Shown one piece after another: positions 49,048 through 59,047 of a DNA stretch of 64,000 bases. How positions within the stretch are numbered: the stretch's first letter is position 1; each line of letters starts with the position of its first letter. Origin of the DNA: Virgibacillus senegalensis. GTDB taxonomy: Bacteria; Bacillota; Bacilli; Bacillales; Amphibacillaceae. Both the position numbers and the translations under genes were made by a program. The notes below the pieces were generated by a model that did no database searches, was not told the origin of the DNA, and saw only the letters and a program-made list of their open reading frames with translations. The stretch is from the NCBI RefSeq assembly GCF_000821245.2, contig NZ_LN611423.1:418417-482416 (forward strand). Reading direction: 5' to 3'.

Positions 49048-49908
49048 TTATTTTACAGGAATCCAGACCTCTGAATAAAGGTCCGGGCTGGCAGGATCTT
49101 CACTTGTGTACACTTCCAATTCAGGGGTTCCCGCATGATCATAACCGCTGGTCGGAAACCACTCGGAAAAAATCCTGCTCCATGTTTTCTGCATGGCTTC
49201 TGGCATCGGCCCACTCACTTCAAAGACAGCCCACTTAGAAGCAGGAATGTTCAGTTGCTCGAATTCTTGAGAAGGATAATCACCATCGAATGCTGTTGCC
49301 ACCCAATAATCAATTGTTTCCTTTTCATTTTTATTATCAACACAGACACCCAGCACTCCTTCAATTGGACCGTTATTGATTTGGAACAACTCTTTATCTG
49401 TTCCATCCTTGTTAACCTGGTCCCAAAACTTCGGAATTTCTCGCAAATTCTCCTCATTCACAACAGAAAAAGAACGCTTCCTGCCAACAACTTGAAAACC
49501 TTTCGTTTCCTCCAAACGATATTTCATTGGTTCCACTCCTTTCAACTGCACCTGTATGGTCAGTCGGTTATAGAATGTCAGCTTTCCTGCATGCTTTCTC
49601 GCCTCACTTGGTGATATACCATGCTGTCTACGAAAAGCCTTGGAAAAGGCCTCGGGAGTGTCATAGCCATACTTATAGGCAAGATCGATCACCTTGTTGC
49701 TCGATTGCATCAATTCCTGCGCGGCCAGTGTCAGGCGCCGGCGCCGTATATATTCTCCGACAGAGATTTCTGTCAAAATGGTGAAAGTCCGCTGAAAATG
49801 AAAAGCCGAAACATGCGCCTCTCCGGCAATATCCTCCAGACTGATTGGCTCAAGCAAACGCGCTTCCATATAATCAATGGCCTTCTGAATCGATTCTACC
49901 CATGCCAT
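49048..49908 (-). CDS. AraC-family regulator with GyrI-like effector domain
   Basis: 286 residues. Residues 8-105 contain two helix-turn-helix motifs (ISLEDIAGEAHVSAFHFQRTF; DLAYKYGYDTPEAFSKAFRR), then residues 125-285 form a GyrI/SHV-type ligand domain (RLEETKGFQVVGRKRSF ... YSEVWIPVK) as in Rob and BltR-like activators. Probably senses drugs or small hydrophobic molecules. ATG 49908 after GGAGGGTG. First gene ahead of the P1 peptidase. Confidence 0.88.
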   Translation of the reverse strand: MAWVESIQKAIDYMEARLLEPISLEDIAGEAHVSAFHFQRTFTILTEISVGEYIRRRRLTLAAQELMQSSNKVIDLAYKYGYDTPEAFSKAFRRQHGISPSEARKHAGKLTFYNRLTIQVQLKGVEPMKYRLEETKGFQVVGRKRSFSVVNEENLREIPKFWDQVNKDGTDKELFQINNGPIEGVLGVCVDNKNEKETIDYWVATAFDGDYPSQEFEQLNIPASKWAVFEVSGPMPEAMQKTWSRIFSEWFPTSGYDHAGTPELEVYTSEDPASPDLYSEVWIPVK

Positions 49909-50099
49909 GAGAACACCCTCCTTATACTCATACTAGCAGTTGAACAAACGATGTTCCTGTCATTCTGTGCTTTGCTGTGGCATTGTTTTCTTTTATTATA
50001 GCTGAAAATGCTTCGAGGAGAATGGCAAGGAGTAAAACAAAACGGGAAGGAAATGGCCTGCTTCTCTTCTATTTACTTTTTCCTATTCTTTTTTGATAC

Positions 50100-50148
50100 A
50101 TAAAAAGAGACTGATTCCCTGCATAAGCAGACAGAATCAGCCTCGTCT
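50100..50148 (-). terminator. terminator of nhaC
   Basis: Minus strand: GAGGCTGATTC / GAATCAGTCTC stem followed by TTTTTATG, 13 bases behind the nhaC stop. Confidence 0.78.
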
Positions 50149-50160
50149 TCGAATCATTCA

Positions 50161-51639
50161 TTATTCACCACGTGGGGCTTCTTTCAGTTCTTCTCCATTT
50201 TTTCCTTCGTATCGCAGTCCCCAGCTGGTAAGAGCAGCGACCAGCATGATAATGACTAAAATCCACCCTTGGAAGACAAACGGGAAAACAGATGTAGGTG
50301 CCACTACCGGCAGCCAGTCATATGTCTCCTGCATCATTTGTATTGTAGACCAGCCCAACAATACGGGAGCTCCCCAAGGGAATATATACCCGAGGGCAGA
50401 GGTCACTGCATCAAGCATGTTTGCTCTTCGATAACGATGGATACGATATTTATCTCCCAGTTCCTTTACAAAGGGAGCAGCCGCAATTTCAGCAGCTGTA
50501 TTGATGGTGATAGCACTATTCATCAAGGCAACAATCGACCAAATGGAAAATTCCGCTTTCCGGATTGACGTTTTGATCCATTTTACCAATGCATTGGTGA
50601 TCACATCCATGGTTCCGCCCAAGCGAAGTAAATGAGCAGCTGCCACGATCAGCAAAATTAAAATCGCCATGTTTACATAGCCAGTGATACCATTGATAAG
50701 AGCACCCTCAACGATTGCATCAGAATCTGGATTAAAACGTATAATATCACCAAAAGTTCCCAGGTTCATGAATACAATCAGTGGTATGGAAGCAATGATG
50801 CCCCATGTCAACGACGTGATTAAATGATGGCCGGATAAAGCTAGAATTAAAACGAGAGCAAACGGAACGAGCATTAACAGTCCTTTAGGATCCGCAGAAT
50901 CAAGCATTGCCGCACGTGCCGTTTCATCAGCAGAAACAGCCTCACCGCCTCCAAATATTGCAAACAGCAGTATCGTTGGAATGGCAGCAGCGATAGCATA
51001 TTTAAATCTGCTGCGGACTACCCCAGGAACATCGGCTTCCTGTGTAGTAGCGGATACGATTGTCGTGTCCGACACAGGTGCTAGATTGTCACCAAATACA
51101 GCTCCTGCCAAAATAGCGGCGAACAGCATAACAGGATCTGCTTCTGTCGCAATCCCTGCCGGATACATCAATGTACAAAAAGCAACCGTAGTACCATATC
51201 CGGTTCCAACTGCAGTGGAGAACACTGCTGCCAGCAAAAAGGTCAAAGCGACAAATAGCCCTCCCGTCAAGCCGGTAACTGCACCGATCCATACCAGCCC
51301 TTCGACCAAACCGCCAGTCTGCAAAACCTGCGCAAACATCCCGGCATAAAACCATGCTATCATCGCAATAACACCGATCGGCTGGGCTAGCCCATCGAAT
51401 AATCCTTGTGCATAGTCCTCCCATTTACTTTTACTAAGCAAAAGCCCGAGTGTTAAACCGATAACTGATCCCAGTACAAGACCAATCTCCGAGGATAATT
51501 GCAGCACACTTGTCGTAATCGCCCAAATGACAAAAAACAATAAAGGGACAGCTGCACCAAAGGCGCCTCCCCTGAATTCCAGTTTATTGATATCCTTGTT
51601 GCCCGTAGCCCGAGCAAGGTCTTCTGTATCCATTGCCAT
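50161..51639 (-). CDS. nhaC: Na+/H+ antiporter NhaC family
   Basis: 492-residue membrane protein with 11-13 hydrophobic segments. TVGTGYGTTVAFCTLMYPAG-like segments and GAVFGDNLAPVSDTTIVSATTQEADV are the NhaC signature with the conserved Asp pair. It expels Na+ for H+ and helps pH and salt tolerance, in line with the ectoine genes. Start ATG 51639 behind GAGGTGGGG; the longer frame upstream is not used. Monocistronic. Ion preference (or malate-lactate exchange as in MleN) is not certain from sequence. Confidence 0.88.
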   Translation of the reverse strand: MAMDTEDLARATGNKDINKLEFRGGAFGAAVPLLFFVIWAITTSVLQLSSEIGLVLGSVIGLTLGLLLSKSKWEDYAQGLFDGLAQPIGVIAMIAWFYAGMFAQVLQTGGLVEGLVWIGAVTGLTGGLFVALTFLLAAVFSTAVGTGYGTTVAFCTLMYPAGIATEADPVMLFAAILAGAVFGDNLAPVSDTTIVSATTQEADVPGVVRSRFKYAIAAAIPTILLFAIFGGGEAVSADETARAAMLDSADPKGLLMLVPFALVLILALSGHHLITSLTWGIIASIPLIVFMNLGTFGDIIRFNPDSDAIVEGALINGITGYVNMAILILLIVAAAHLLRLGGTMDVITNALVKWIKTSIRKAEFSIWSIVALMNSAITINTAAEIAAAPFVKELGDKYRIHRYRRANMLDAVTSALGYIFPWGAPVLLGWSTIQMMQETYDWLPVVAPTSVFPFVFQGWILVIIMLVAALTSWGLRYEGKNGEELKEAPRGE

Positions 51640-51930
51640 ATTCCCCACCTCAATTCCAAAAAAAGTAAAAAACACGGATACTGTTTTTATTTTTACAGTG
51701 TAACCATGTTTATAAAGCACATTTTATCATACCAGTTTTCATTTGCGGAATACATTAATTTATTTCCATAAAAAGAGTCATTGGGACTAGTGAAAATAGT
51801 GATTGGGGAAACCACCTATTTCAAGGCTCATTTTTCAGCCTTTTGGGTAATTTTATCGGAACGTGTTTATTAGTTTCCCATTTATTAAAGCATTTCTCGA
51901 AGAAAGAACTCTTTCTCGCAAGCTAAGAAA

Positions 51931-52587
51931 TTATTGCATGTAGCCTTCAACTAATTCAAAGCATCTTTCTTCTGTAAGGTTTGCAAGCACAGCTACATAT
52001 TCTAAGTGCTCTTGCGTACCACCTTTATATTTTAGCGATGCTTCTAATGCACGTTCATCTCTAAATTTTATCCAATTCCGTTGTTCTTCTCTTAATCGAT
52101 CCATCTCTTCTGGTGACAGTTGCTCCTTTAGAACTCCATAAATTTCATTCAACAACTCATCCCAAATATCCCATCTATCATTTTCTACTTTTTTCAAAGC
52201 GTATGTTGACGTATCTTGTGCTTCGATTGCTTCCGTTTCTTTTTTAGCATCCTTTAATTTTGCGAGATACTCTTCCTTCAGATTCACTGTCGTATCATCA
52301 CTAGATAAGTCTTCTTTTGAAATATCTTCTCGATTCGTGGAATCGGAGGTGTCAGTACCATCTGGTGAATCACTTATTTGTTTTTTATCCTCATTCTCTG
52401 GTGTGGCTGACGAACTATCACTAGATGAATTGTTAGAGGATTCATCTGTGCTATGAGATACTTGATTCGTTTGTGATTGATTGTCCGTAATTGATCCAGA
52501 CGCTTCAGATGAGCTATCACAACCAGTAAATACGACCAGCACAACGGCTAATAAAGATATTACGATAAAAGCTCTACCATTCTTCAC
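51931..52587 (-). CDS. lipoprotein with LprI-like (DUF1311) domain
   Basis: 218 residues. Lipoprotein signal, VVLVVFTGC with Cys about 23; then 80 residues of Ser/Asp/Asn-rich linker (SSSEASGSITDNQSQTN and on) that should span the wall; the C-terminal 110 residues carry DUF1311-like elements: YGVLKEQLSPEEMDRLREEQ, RNWIKFRDERALEASLK. LprI-type domains inhibit lysozyme in mycobacteria; here this is only a family guess. GTG 52587 behind GGAGTT. Confidence 0.75.
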   Translation of the reverse strand: MKNGRAFIVISLLAVVLVVFTGCDSSSEASGSITDNQSQTNQVSHSTDESSNNSSSDSSSATPENEDKKQISDSPDGTDTSDSTNREDISKEDLSSDDTTVNLKEEYLAKLKDAKKETEAIEAQDTSTYALKKVENDRWDIWDELLNEIYGVLKEQLSPEEMDRLREEQRNWIKFRDERALEASLKYKGGTQEHLEYVAVLANLTEERCFELVEGYMQ

Positions 52588-52894
52588 TTTTACAACTCCA
52601 ATCTGTTATAACCACTTTCCGACTTCCATAAGAGATAAGGAAATTCGCCATTCCCCTAGCATTTAAACGATTACTCATAAATTTTAACATATATTTTCGG
52701 TCAACCTTAAAATAAATTGAAGCGACCCCATTTCACCCGTAAAATATCCCCTTTCTATTTAACTATTTTTCAAAAAGTTAACCGCTATTTCTCACAGAAA
52801 CCAGGCTAAAATGAGCAGCGGAATGTTATTAAACTAAATTTAATTTTACAGAGTTAAAATGAGGATTAGGAAACGAGGATGTTTTTTTCAGCCT
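52588..52894. other. intergenic region upstream of the lipoprotein gene
   Basis: A+T-rich stretch of about 300 bases. TTGACC (minus strand) lies near 52700 with TAAAAT 12 bases later, too close for a standard promoter. No ORF with a ribosome binding site and no clear RNA structure was seen. Confidence 0.35.
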
Positions 52895-52938
52895 CACCCC
52901 GAATAAAAAAGAACCGGGAGGCGTACAAAAGGTACGCT
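52895..52938 (-). terminator. terminator of glmS
   Basis: Minus strand: AACTGGGAGCGTACC / GGTACGCCTCCCGGTT with T-run, 48 bases after the glmS stop. Confidence 0.88.
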
Positions 52939-52985
52939 CCCAGTTCTGATTGGTTTTACGCAAAAAATCTGCTTTCTATTCCCAA

Positions 52986-54791
52986 TTACTCTACTGTCAC
53001 ACTCTTAGCCAGATTACGCGGCTTATCAACATCACAGTCACGGTGCAATGCAGCGTAGTAAGCAAGCAGCTGCATCGGAACAACGCTCACCAGCGGTGTA
53101 AGCAGTTCATGAACGTGAGGAAGCACCATGGTGTCGCCTTCCTGTTCCAAGCCTTTCATGCTGATCACACATGTTTTTGCGCCGCGTGCTGCGACTTCCT
53201 GTACGTTACCTCTAATAGATAAATTGACGCTTTCCTGGGTAGCCAGGGCAATGACAGGTGTTCCTTCTTCAATCAGGGCAATGGTTCCGTGCTTCAGCTC
53301 GCCACCGGCGAAGCCTTCCGCCTGGATATAGGAAATTTCCTTCAGCTTGAGGGAAGCTTCCTGAACAACAAAGTAGTCGATTCCCCTGCCGATATAAAAG
53401 GCATTGCGCGATTCTGTGAAGAAGTCTTTGGCAATTTCTTCGATTACTTCTTTTTGGTCGGTCAAACCTTCCATTGCGTTTGCCACAATAGCCAATTCCT
53501 GTAGTGGGTCAAAGTCGAAAGGCAATCCTTTGGCTTTTCCTGTATCCACTGCCAGAATTGCAAGTACCGCAATCTGAGCTGTGTAGGCTTTTGTGGAAGC
53601 CACGGCGATTTCCGGACCTGCGTGCAGGTGCAGCGTATAATCTGCTTCACGAGAAAGGGTGGACCCCGGTACGTTTGTCAACGTTAATGACGGGTGTCCT
53701 AATTCTTTTATTTTTACCAATACAGAACGGCTGTCTGCTGTTTCACCGCTCTGGGATATAAATACAAACAAAGGCTTTTCAGAAAGTAACGGCATGTTAT
53801 ATGAAAATTCACTAGCAATATGCACTTCGACCGGAACGTTGGCAATATTCTCTAAGAACTGTTTGCCTACAAGGCCTGCATGAAAGCTGGTACCTGCAGC
53901 AATGATATAGACACGGTCGGCCTCAAGCATTGCTTTTCGCACCTGCTCATCCAGCTTGATTTCATCGTTTTCATCCTGGTATTCCTGAATGATTTTCCGC
54001 ATAACAAATGGCTGTTCATCGATTTCCTTCAACATGAAATGAGGATATGTCCCCTTTTCGATATCAGTCGCGTCGATTTCAACTGTGAATGGCTCCCGTT
54101 CCACAACGGTACCATCTAGTTTTTGCAACTCGACATTGTCTCTGGAAACAATGATGATTTCTTTGTCTTCCAGCTCCATGTATCGATCGGTAACTTGCAG
54201 TGTTGCCATCGAATCGCTGGCCACCACGTTGAAACCATCGCCAAGCCCTACCAATAATGGGCTTTTGTTTTTTGCAACATAGATGGTTTCTTGATCTTCA
54301 GCGTCGATCAAAGCCACTGCATAGGAACCTTTCAACAAAGCGATCGCCTTGCGGAAAGCCTGAACCACATTGCCAAGCTCGTTATAAAACGTTTCAATCA
54401 ACTGAACGATGATTTCGGTATCTGTCTCACTATGAAGCGTTACATTGCTCAAGTATTCTTTACGGACGTCCTGATAATTTTCGATTACGCCGTTGTGAAC
54501 AATCGTAAAGCGTTTCGATGTGCTTTGATGTGGATGAGCATTCTCTTCACTAGGGGCACCATGCGTAGCCCAGCGTGTATGCCCGATCCCCATTGTAGCA
54601 AAGCTGTCATCTGTCTCCACTTTGGAACGCAAAGCTGCAATCCGTCCTTTTACCTTGAAAAGGTTGATGCCCTCGTCGTTCAATGTGGCGATCCCCGCAG
54701 AATCATATCCACGGTATTCCAGTTTTTCCAAGCCGTTTAAAAGTACTTCCTTTGTATCGTTGTTTCCAATATAACCTACAATTCCACACAT
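52986..54791 (-). CDS. glmS: glucosamine-6-phosphate synthase GlmS
   Basis: 601 residues. N-terminal glutaminase domain starting at the nucleophile Cys 2 ([12 protein letters not shown]), with GHTRWATHG; then two SIS domains ([20 protein letters not shown]) binding fructose-6-phosphate, and the C-terminal [13 protein letters not shown] tail of the family. It makes glucosamine-6-phosphate from fructose-6-phosphate and glutamine for wall synthesis. ATG 54791 fits the Cys-2 requirement and follows AAGGAGGAT. Downstream of the glmS ribozyme, which cleaves its mRNA when the product is high. Confidence 0.97.
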   Translation of the reverse strand: MCGIVGYIGNNDTKEVLLNGLEKLEYRGYDSAGIATLNDEGINLFKVKGRIAALRSKVETDDSFATMGIGHTRWATHGAPSEENAHPHQSTSKRFTIVHNGVIENYQDVRKEYLSNVTLHSETDTEIIVQLIETFYNELGNVVQAFRKAIALLKGSYAVALIDAEDQETIYVAKNKSPLLVGLGDGFNVVASDSMATLQVTDRYMELEDKEIIIVSRDNVELQKLDGTVVEREPFTVEIDATDIEKGTYPHFMLKEIDEQPFVMRKIIQEYQDENDEIKLDEQVRKAMLEADRVYIIAAGTSFHAGLVGKQFLENIANVPVEVHIASEFSYNMPLLSEKPLFVFISQSGETADSRSVLVKIKELGHPSLTLTNVPGSTLSREADYTLHLHAGPEIAVASTKAYTAQIAVLAILAVDTGKAKGLPFDFDPLQELAIVANAMEGLTDQKEVIEEIAKDFFTESRNAFYIGRGIDYFVVQEASLKLKEISYIQAEGFAGGELKHGTIALIEEGTPVIALATQESVNLSIRGNVQEVAARGAKTCVISMKGLEQEGDTMVLPHVHELLTPLVSVVPMQLLAYYAALHRDCDVDKPRNLAKSVTVE

Positions 54792-54817
54792 ATCGTTGTT
54801 ATCCTCCTTGTATATAA

Positions 54818-54946
54818 GGGGCAAACAAACGACCAGCAGAAAAAGTCTCCAGTGGAAATCCGCTGTTTTTGTCTAATGGCAAAGACAGCAGTTCCGAAAG
54901 GGCGACTGATTCCTTATGATGATTTTCGGGGCGTTTCGTTTGCCCC
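54818..54946 (-). promoter_or_regulatory. alternative pairing region between ribozyme and glmS
   Basis: In the RNA, GGGGCAAAC (54946-54938) can pair with GCCCC at 54932-54928 or, with nine perfect pairs, with GTTTGCCCC at 54826-54818, just upstream of the Shine-Dalgarno. The two folds exclude each other and only one leaves the area near the ribosome site open. Confidence 0.45.
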
Positions 54947-54992
54947 TTTCCCGTAAAAACTTATTAGTAGTAGAAGCATCTTGTTTTTGTCC

Positions 54993-55132
54993 TTGTACAA
55001 AGAGTCGCCTCTTTGGTTTCGGCACAAAAACATGACGGTTGAGATGTGTGCAACCGGGAGGCATCCGCCGAGTGCTCGATAAACCTCCTCCTCGTCAACT
55101 ATTTTCCTCCGTCCGGAAAATAGCCCAGGCGC
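54993..55132 (-). ncRNA. glmS self-cleaving ribozyme
   Basis: On the minus strand A|GCGCCTGGGC marks the cleavage site at 55133/55132, followed by GTTGACGAGGAGGAGGTTTA, ATCGAGCACTCGGCGGATGC and CTCCCGGTTG, all conserved core parts of the glucosamine-6-phosphate riboswitch, and then the P4 hairpin CAAAGAGGCGACTCTTTG. It lies about 200 bases upstream of glmS. Ends are approximate. Confidence 0.93.
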
Positions 55133-55140
55133 TTTATAAA

Positions 55141-55371
55141 TTCTTACATCGATCCTCCTTCCTTTTTGAATGAAGCATCCATGCCCTAACTGTTTAACCT
55201 GTCAGAAAAGCAGTTAAACCTGAAATAGAGCCAGAATACTTTTTATTTTACTGTAAAAGAAACGGACTGGCAATAGTTCTTTTTATCCGGATAACATAAA
55301 ATATGCATAAAACGGGAAAGAAGTGCCGCTTTATGCATATCGTATTCTTAGGGCTCGTTGCTGCCTCGGTT
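55141..55371. other. glmM-glmS intergenic region with inverted repeats
   Basis: Contains GTTTAAC / GTTAAAC near 55185-55215 and ATATGCATAAA (55301) / TTTATGCATAT (55330). Neither is GC-rich or followed by a good T-run, so they are not convincing terminators. The glmS promoter must lie here but no clear boxes were found. Confidence 0.4.
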
Positions 55372-56721
55372 TTACTCGCGCAAACCGAGCACTTGGTCGA
55401 TTACATTCGCCACCTGATCCACATATTTTTCACAATCCTCTTTGGTCGGTGCTTCAACCATGACGCGTACCAAAGGTTCCGTGCCAGAAGGACGGACCAA
55501 TACACGGCCATTGCTTCCTAACTCATTTTCGACTTTTTCGATTTCACCTTGAATCGTCGTGTGGACCAAGGCTTCATTTTTATCGACTACCTTCACATTT
55601 TTCAATACCTGCGGGAACTTTTCCATTTCGGAAGCAAGTTGGGACAGCGGCTTGCCCGTTTCCTTCAGGACATTGACTAGCTGGAGTGCCGTCAGCATTC
55701 CATCTCCCGTTGTATTATAATCAAGGAAAATGATGTGCCCGGACTGTTCTCCACCTAAGTTATATCCGCCTTTTCGCATTTCCTCCATTACGTAGCGGTC
55801 TCCCACTGCCGTTTTATCACTTTTCATTCCGTGTTTTTCCAGCGCTTTATAAAAACCGATATTGCTCATCACGGTCGAAACCACCGTATTATGACGCAAC
55901 AAACCCTTGTCGTTGAAATACTTGCCACAAATATACATGATTTGATCGCCATCGATGATATTACCCAGCTCGTCGATCGCAATCAATCGGTCGCCATCGC
56001 CGTCAAATGCGAGCCCGATATCCGCTTGTCTTTCCAGCACAAAATCACGCAGGGTTTCGGGATGGGTAGAACCGACGCCTTCGTTAATGTTCAAGCCGTC
56101 CGGAGACGTTCCAATGGATGATATATCAGCTTCCAAATCGGCAAAAAGATGGGAAGCAAGGGAAGAAGTTGCCCCATTGGCACAATCCAGGGCGATATGA
56201 AGCCCTTCAAAGTCATTGTCCACAGACTGTTTCAAGTATTGGATATACTTCTGGCCGCCTTCAAAATAATCATTGACTTGTCCGATATCTCCTCCAACCG
56301 GACGTGGTAAGTCGTCTTCTTCCTGATCCATCAGTGATTCAATTTCCCGTTCTTGTTCATCCGATAGTTTGAACCCATCCGGACCGAAAAACTTGATACC
56401 ATTATCCTGTACCGGGTTATGGGAGGCAGAAATCATAACGCCTGCTTCTGCACTGAGCGCTTTTGTCAAAAAGGCTACCCCGGGAGTCGAAATAATTCCC
56501 AGCCGCATTACTTCTGCACCAATCGACAACAACCCGGCGGAAAGCGCGTTTTCCAACATATTACCGGAAACCCGTGTATCCCGGCCGATTAAAATCTTGG
56601 GCTTGTTTTTTCCTTTTGTCAGAACATAGCCGCCAAAGCGGCCTAATTTAAAGGCTAGTTCTGGCGTAAGTTCTTGGTTTGCTATTCCTCTGACTCCATC
56701 TGTTCCGAAATATTTTCCCAT
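55372..56721 (-). CDS. glmM: phosphoglucosamine mutase GlmM
   Basis: 449 residues. [15 protein letters not shown] opens domain 1; active phosphoserine loop is [20 protein letters not shown] (Ser in SASHNP), metal loop [11 protein letters not shown], sugar loop GEQSGHIIF, phosphate loop [14 protein letters not shown]. It converts glucosamine-6-phosphate to glucosamine-1-phosphate. GGAGAGGTA precedes ATG. Follows cdaR by 36 bases, in the cdaA-cdaR-glmM operon; CdaA-GlmM contact is known to lower c-di-AMP synthesis. Confidence 0.97.
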   Translation of the reverse strand: MGKYFGTDGVRGIANQELTPELAFKLGRFGGYVLTKGKNKPKILIGRDTRVSGNMLENALSAGLLSIGAEVMRLGIISTPGVAFLTKALSAEAGVMISASHNPVQDNGIKFFGPDGFKLSDEQEREIESLMDQEEDDLPRPVGGDIGQVNDYFEGGQKYIQYLKQSVDNDFEGLHIALDCANGATSSLASHLFADLEADISSIGTSPDGLNINEGVGSTHPETLRDFVLERQADIGLAFDGDGDRLIAIDELGNIIDGDQIMYICGKYFNDKGLLRHNTVVSTVMSNIGFYKALEKHGMKSDKTAVGDRYVMEEMRKGGYNLGGEQSGHIIFLDYNTTGDGMLTALQLVNVLKETGKPLSQLASEMEKFPQVLKNVKVVDKNEALVHTTIQGEIEKVENELGSNGRVLVRPSGTEPLVRVMVEAPTKEDCEKYVDQVANVIDQVLGLRE

Positions 56722-56757
56722 GATGTACCTCTCCTTTATATACCTTCACGTTAAATA

Positions 56758-57996
56758 TCATTCTATCTGGACGGTTACTTCTTCAAATTCTGGCTCGACT
56801 GCTATTCCGTCGGGACCGCTAATACTAACTGGCAGCTCATGCTCCCCCTCAGCCAGATCCCCGGCATCAATGGTTAGTTGAAAATCGCTAGCTGAAACCC
56901 CTTCAAGCTCTTCTTCTGTTCCAAGAGCTGTTAAATCCATTTCCTCTTCCTCCGGTTCAACAAAGGTTATTGTCGCATTCTCCGGAAGATTGCGTACATC
57001 GATTGGAATGTTTTCAACGCTTGTTTTTTCTGTACGCTCTAGTTCAATCTTGACTTGGACCTGTTCTGGCTCCAGCAGGCGTATTTCTGAATTCGCAGCC
57101 AGACTTACCTCCATTGTAGTCGCTTCCGTAATCTTGGAAAGGTCAATTTCCTCGGTTTCAACCTGCTCTATGTTTGCCAGGTTTTCCTCAGAAGCATACA
57201 CTTTGACATCGCTAGGTTCTACTTCCATCGATTTGATCGCGTAGCCATCCGGCAACTCACCCCTGGTCACCGTCTCGACAGGTACTTCTTTATTTGGACT
57301 GTTGATATCGACAGATACCTCTACCGTTTCCGGCTCTACCCGGACGCTTAGTTCATTACCCTGGCTGTCATAGACCTTCACCGGAACTTCTCTAGATTCA
57401 ATCGGCTTATCGACATCCTTCAAATCGACGTATGCTTTTACGACTGCAACCTTGTCGACCTCTGATTGCGAACTGGTAATTTCCACCGTCTCAGGTTCTG
57501 CAGAAGCATTGCCGATTTCAAATCCATCGGCTAATTGACTTGGATTGATATAATCTACATTAACGGGGAATGACTCTGTAGCCCGGTCCTCAATGGTCAC
57601 TTCAGCAGTCTTTGGCTCCATATCGACGTTAATATCACTCGGGATGCCGGAATATTGGATTTCGACATTATGGGTCCCCGGTTCAAGTCCCTGCAGGTCA
57701 ACAAAAACCTCAAATGGTCTTTGTCTCACTAAAGGGGTTATAGAACTATTCGGCCCTTCCACACTCATATTGACGGTTTGGGGGACACCGCTTACGACAT
57801 AACTGTCTTCTTCAATTTCAATATTTACCGGTACATTGTTCATCGTTTCTATCTGTTCTGAACCACTTGGAATGAAGGTTTTCGAGTCATCTGCCGGTGC
57901 TATATTATCGTCCAGCCTTACTGCCGTGAATAACAATATCGCCATAGCCAATGACAATCCCCGGATGACCCAGGGGCTTTTCAGCCAATTATCCAT
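56758..57996 (-). CDS. cdaR: CdaA regulator CdaR (YbbR)
   Basis: 412 residues: membrane anchor LSLAMAILLFTAVRL at 15-29, then four YbbR repeats of about 85 residues, outside the membrane (first around VPVNIEIEEDSYVVSGVPQ). It binds and regulates the diadenylate cyclase CdaA. Start ATG 57996 behind GGAGGGGG; the longer open frame into cdaA is not used. Overlaps cdaA by eight bases. Confidence 0.94.
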   Translation of the reverse strand: MDNWLKSPWVIRGLSLAMAILLFTAVRLDDNIAPADDSKTFIPSGSEQIETMNNVPVNIEIEEDSYVVSGVPQTVNMSVEGPNSSITPLVRQRPFEVFVDLQGLEPGTHNVEIQYSGIPSDINVDMEPKTAEVTIEDRATESFPVNVDYINPSQLADGFEIGNASAEPETVEITSSQSEVDKVAVVKAYVDLKDVDKPIESREVPVKVYDSQGNELSVRVEPETVEVSVDINSPNKEVPVETVTRGELPDGYAIKSMEVEPSDVKVYASEENLANIEQVETEEIDLSKITEATTMEVSLAANSEIRLLEPEQVQVKIELERTEKTSVENIPIDVRNLPENATITFVEPEEEEMDLTALGTEEELEGVSASDFQLTIDAGDLAEGEHELPVSISGPDGIAVEPEFEEVTVQIE

Positions 57997-58816
57997 TCTT
58001 CTTCCCCCTCCAGTTCCAGCTTTTTGCCATAGGGGATTTTGCCGTAATATCCAGTTCTTGTTGAAGCATTTCAATCAGTTTCTCCTGATCCAAATCCCGG
58101 TGCAGTTCACCGTTTTTCGTACAAGAGATTTGGCCGGTTTCTTCCGATACCACCACGGTCAACGCATCGGTAACCTCGCTGATACCCATGGCAGCTCTAT
58201 GTCTCGTCCCCAATTCCTTTGAAATAAAGGGGTTTTCCGATAGTGGTAAATAACAAGCAGCAGCGATGATTTGTTCATTTTTCAAAATGACAGCCCCATC
58301 GTGTAAAGGCGTGTTAGGAATAAAGATATTCGTCAACAATTCATTCGTGAGTCTCCCATTGATCGGGATCCCTGTTTCTACGTAATCTCCCATTGGGGTT
58401 TCCCTTTCAATGGTTATAAGAGCACCGATTCTTCGTTTTGCCATATAATTGCATGATTTTACAATGGCGTCGATATTCCGCTTTAGCAATTCCTCCTCGG
58501 AAGTCGTGTTCCGTGAAAAAAAGCTCCCCCGTCCCAGTTGCTCCAACGCACGTCGCAACTCTGGCTGAAACAGGATAATGATGCCCAGGAACCCCCAGGT
58601 GATCGCCTGCCACATCAACCAATTGACGGTTCTCAAGTCAAGTACGCTCTCACTGCTCAAAAACCAAATTCCGAGCACAACAAAGATACCCTTTAACAAC
58701 TGAATGGCCTTGGTGCCTCTGATTAACATGATCAATTTATATAAAACATACCAGACAAGGGCAATATCTATTCCGATTCTTAGTAACCCAAGTACGTCGA
58801 GTCCCCCATCAAACAT
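57989..58816 (-). CDS. cdaA: diadenylate cyclase CdaA
   Basis: 275 residues. Three N-terminal membrane segments (about 10-80), then a DAC domain with the two catalytic motifs: DGA in TPLHDGAVILK and RHR in LGTRHRAAMGISE. It makes c-di-AMP from two ATP, a second messenger that controls potassium and osmolyte transport and is essential in many Firmicutes. First gene of cdaA-cdaR-glmM, separated from rsiW by a terminator and with its own likely promoter. Confidence 0.96.
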   Translation of the reverse strand: MFDGGLDVLGLLRIGIDIALVWYVLYKLIMLIRGTKAIQLLKGIFVVLGIWFLSSESVLDLRTVNWLMWQAITWGFLGIIILFQPELRRALEQLGRGSFFSRNTTSEEELLKRNIDAIVKSCNYMAKRRIGALITIERETPMGDYVETGIPINGRLTNELLTNIFIPNTPLHDGAVILKNEQIIAAACYLPLSENPFISKELGTRHRAAMGISEVTDALTVVVSEETGQISCTKNGELHRDLDQEKLIEMLQQELDITAKSPMAKSWNWRGKKNG

Positions 58817-58938
58817 GTTTCCACGTCCTTCTATGCATGAAATCTTCTTCCTATCTGTTGATTGATAACGCTATGTACTTGCATTTTAATCCCTGTCACT
58901 GGAATTCTCAAGTACCATCCCTCCGGACAAGCTATTTT

Positions 58939-58944
58939 ATTATA
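58939..58944 (-). promoter_or_regulatory. -10 box of the likely cdaA promoter
   Basis: TATAAT on the minus strand, with the poorer TATTGA 17 bases upstream. It lies 123 bases before cdaA, after the rsiW terminator. In the leader GTACTTG and CAAGTAC could pair around 30 bases. Confidence 0.45.
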
Positions 58945-59009
58945 TCATATCTATACTTTATTCAATAATCGCTCTTACATGTTTGTATTTCCTTCTTTTG
59001 GATAATATA

Positions 59010-59041
59010 AAACCTTTGCCGGACAAGAACGGCAAAGGTTT
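59010..59041 (-). terminator. terminator of sigW-rsiW
   Basis: AAACCTTTGCC / GGCAAAGGTTT stem followed by T-rich sequence on the minus strand, seven bases after the rsiW stop. Confidence 0.82.
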
Positions 59042-59047
59042 GGTTCA

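Noticed and set aside
55301..55340. ATATGCATAAA / TTTATGCATAT as a glmM terminator
   Set aside because: A+T-rich stem with no good T-run; kept only as a note in the intergenic entry.
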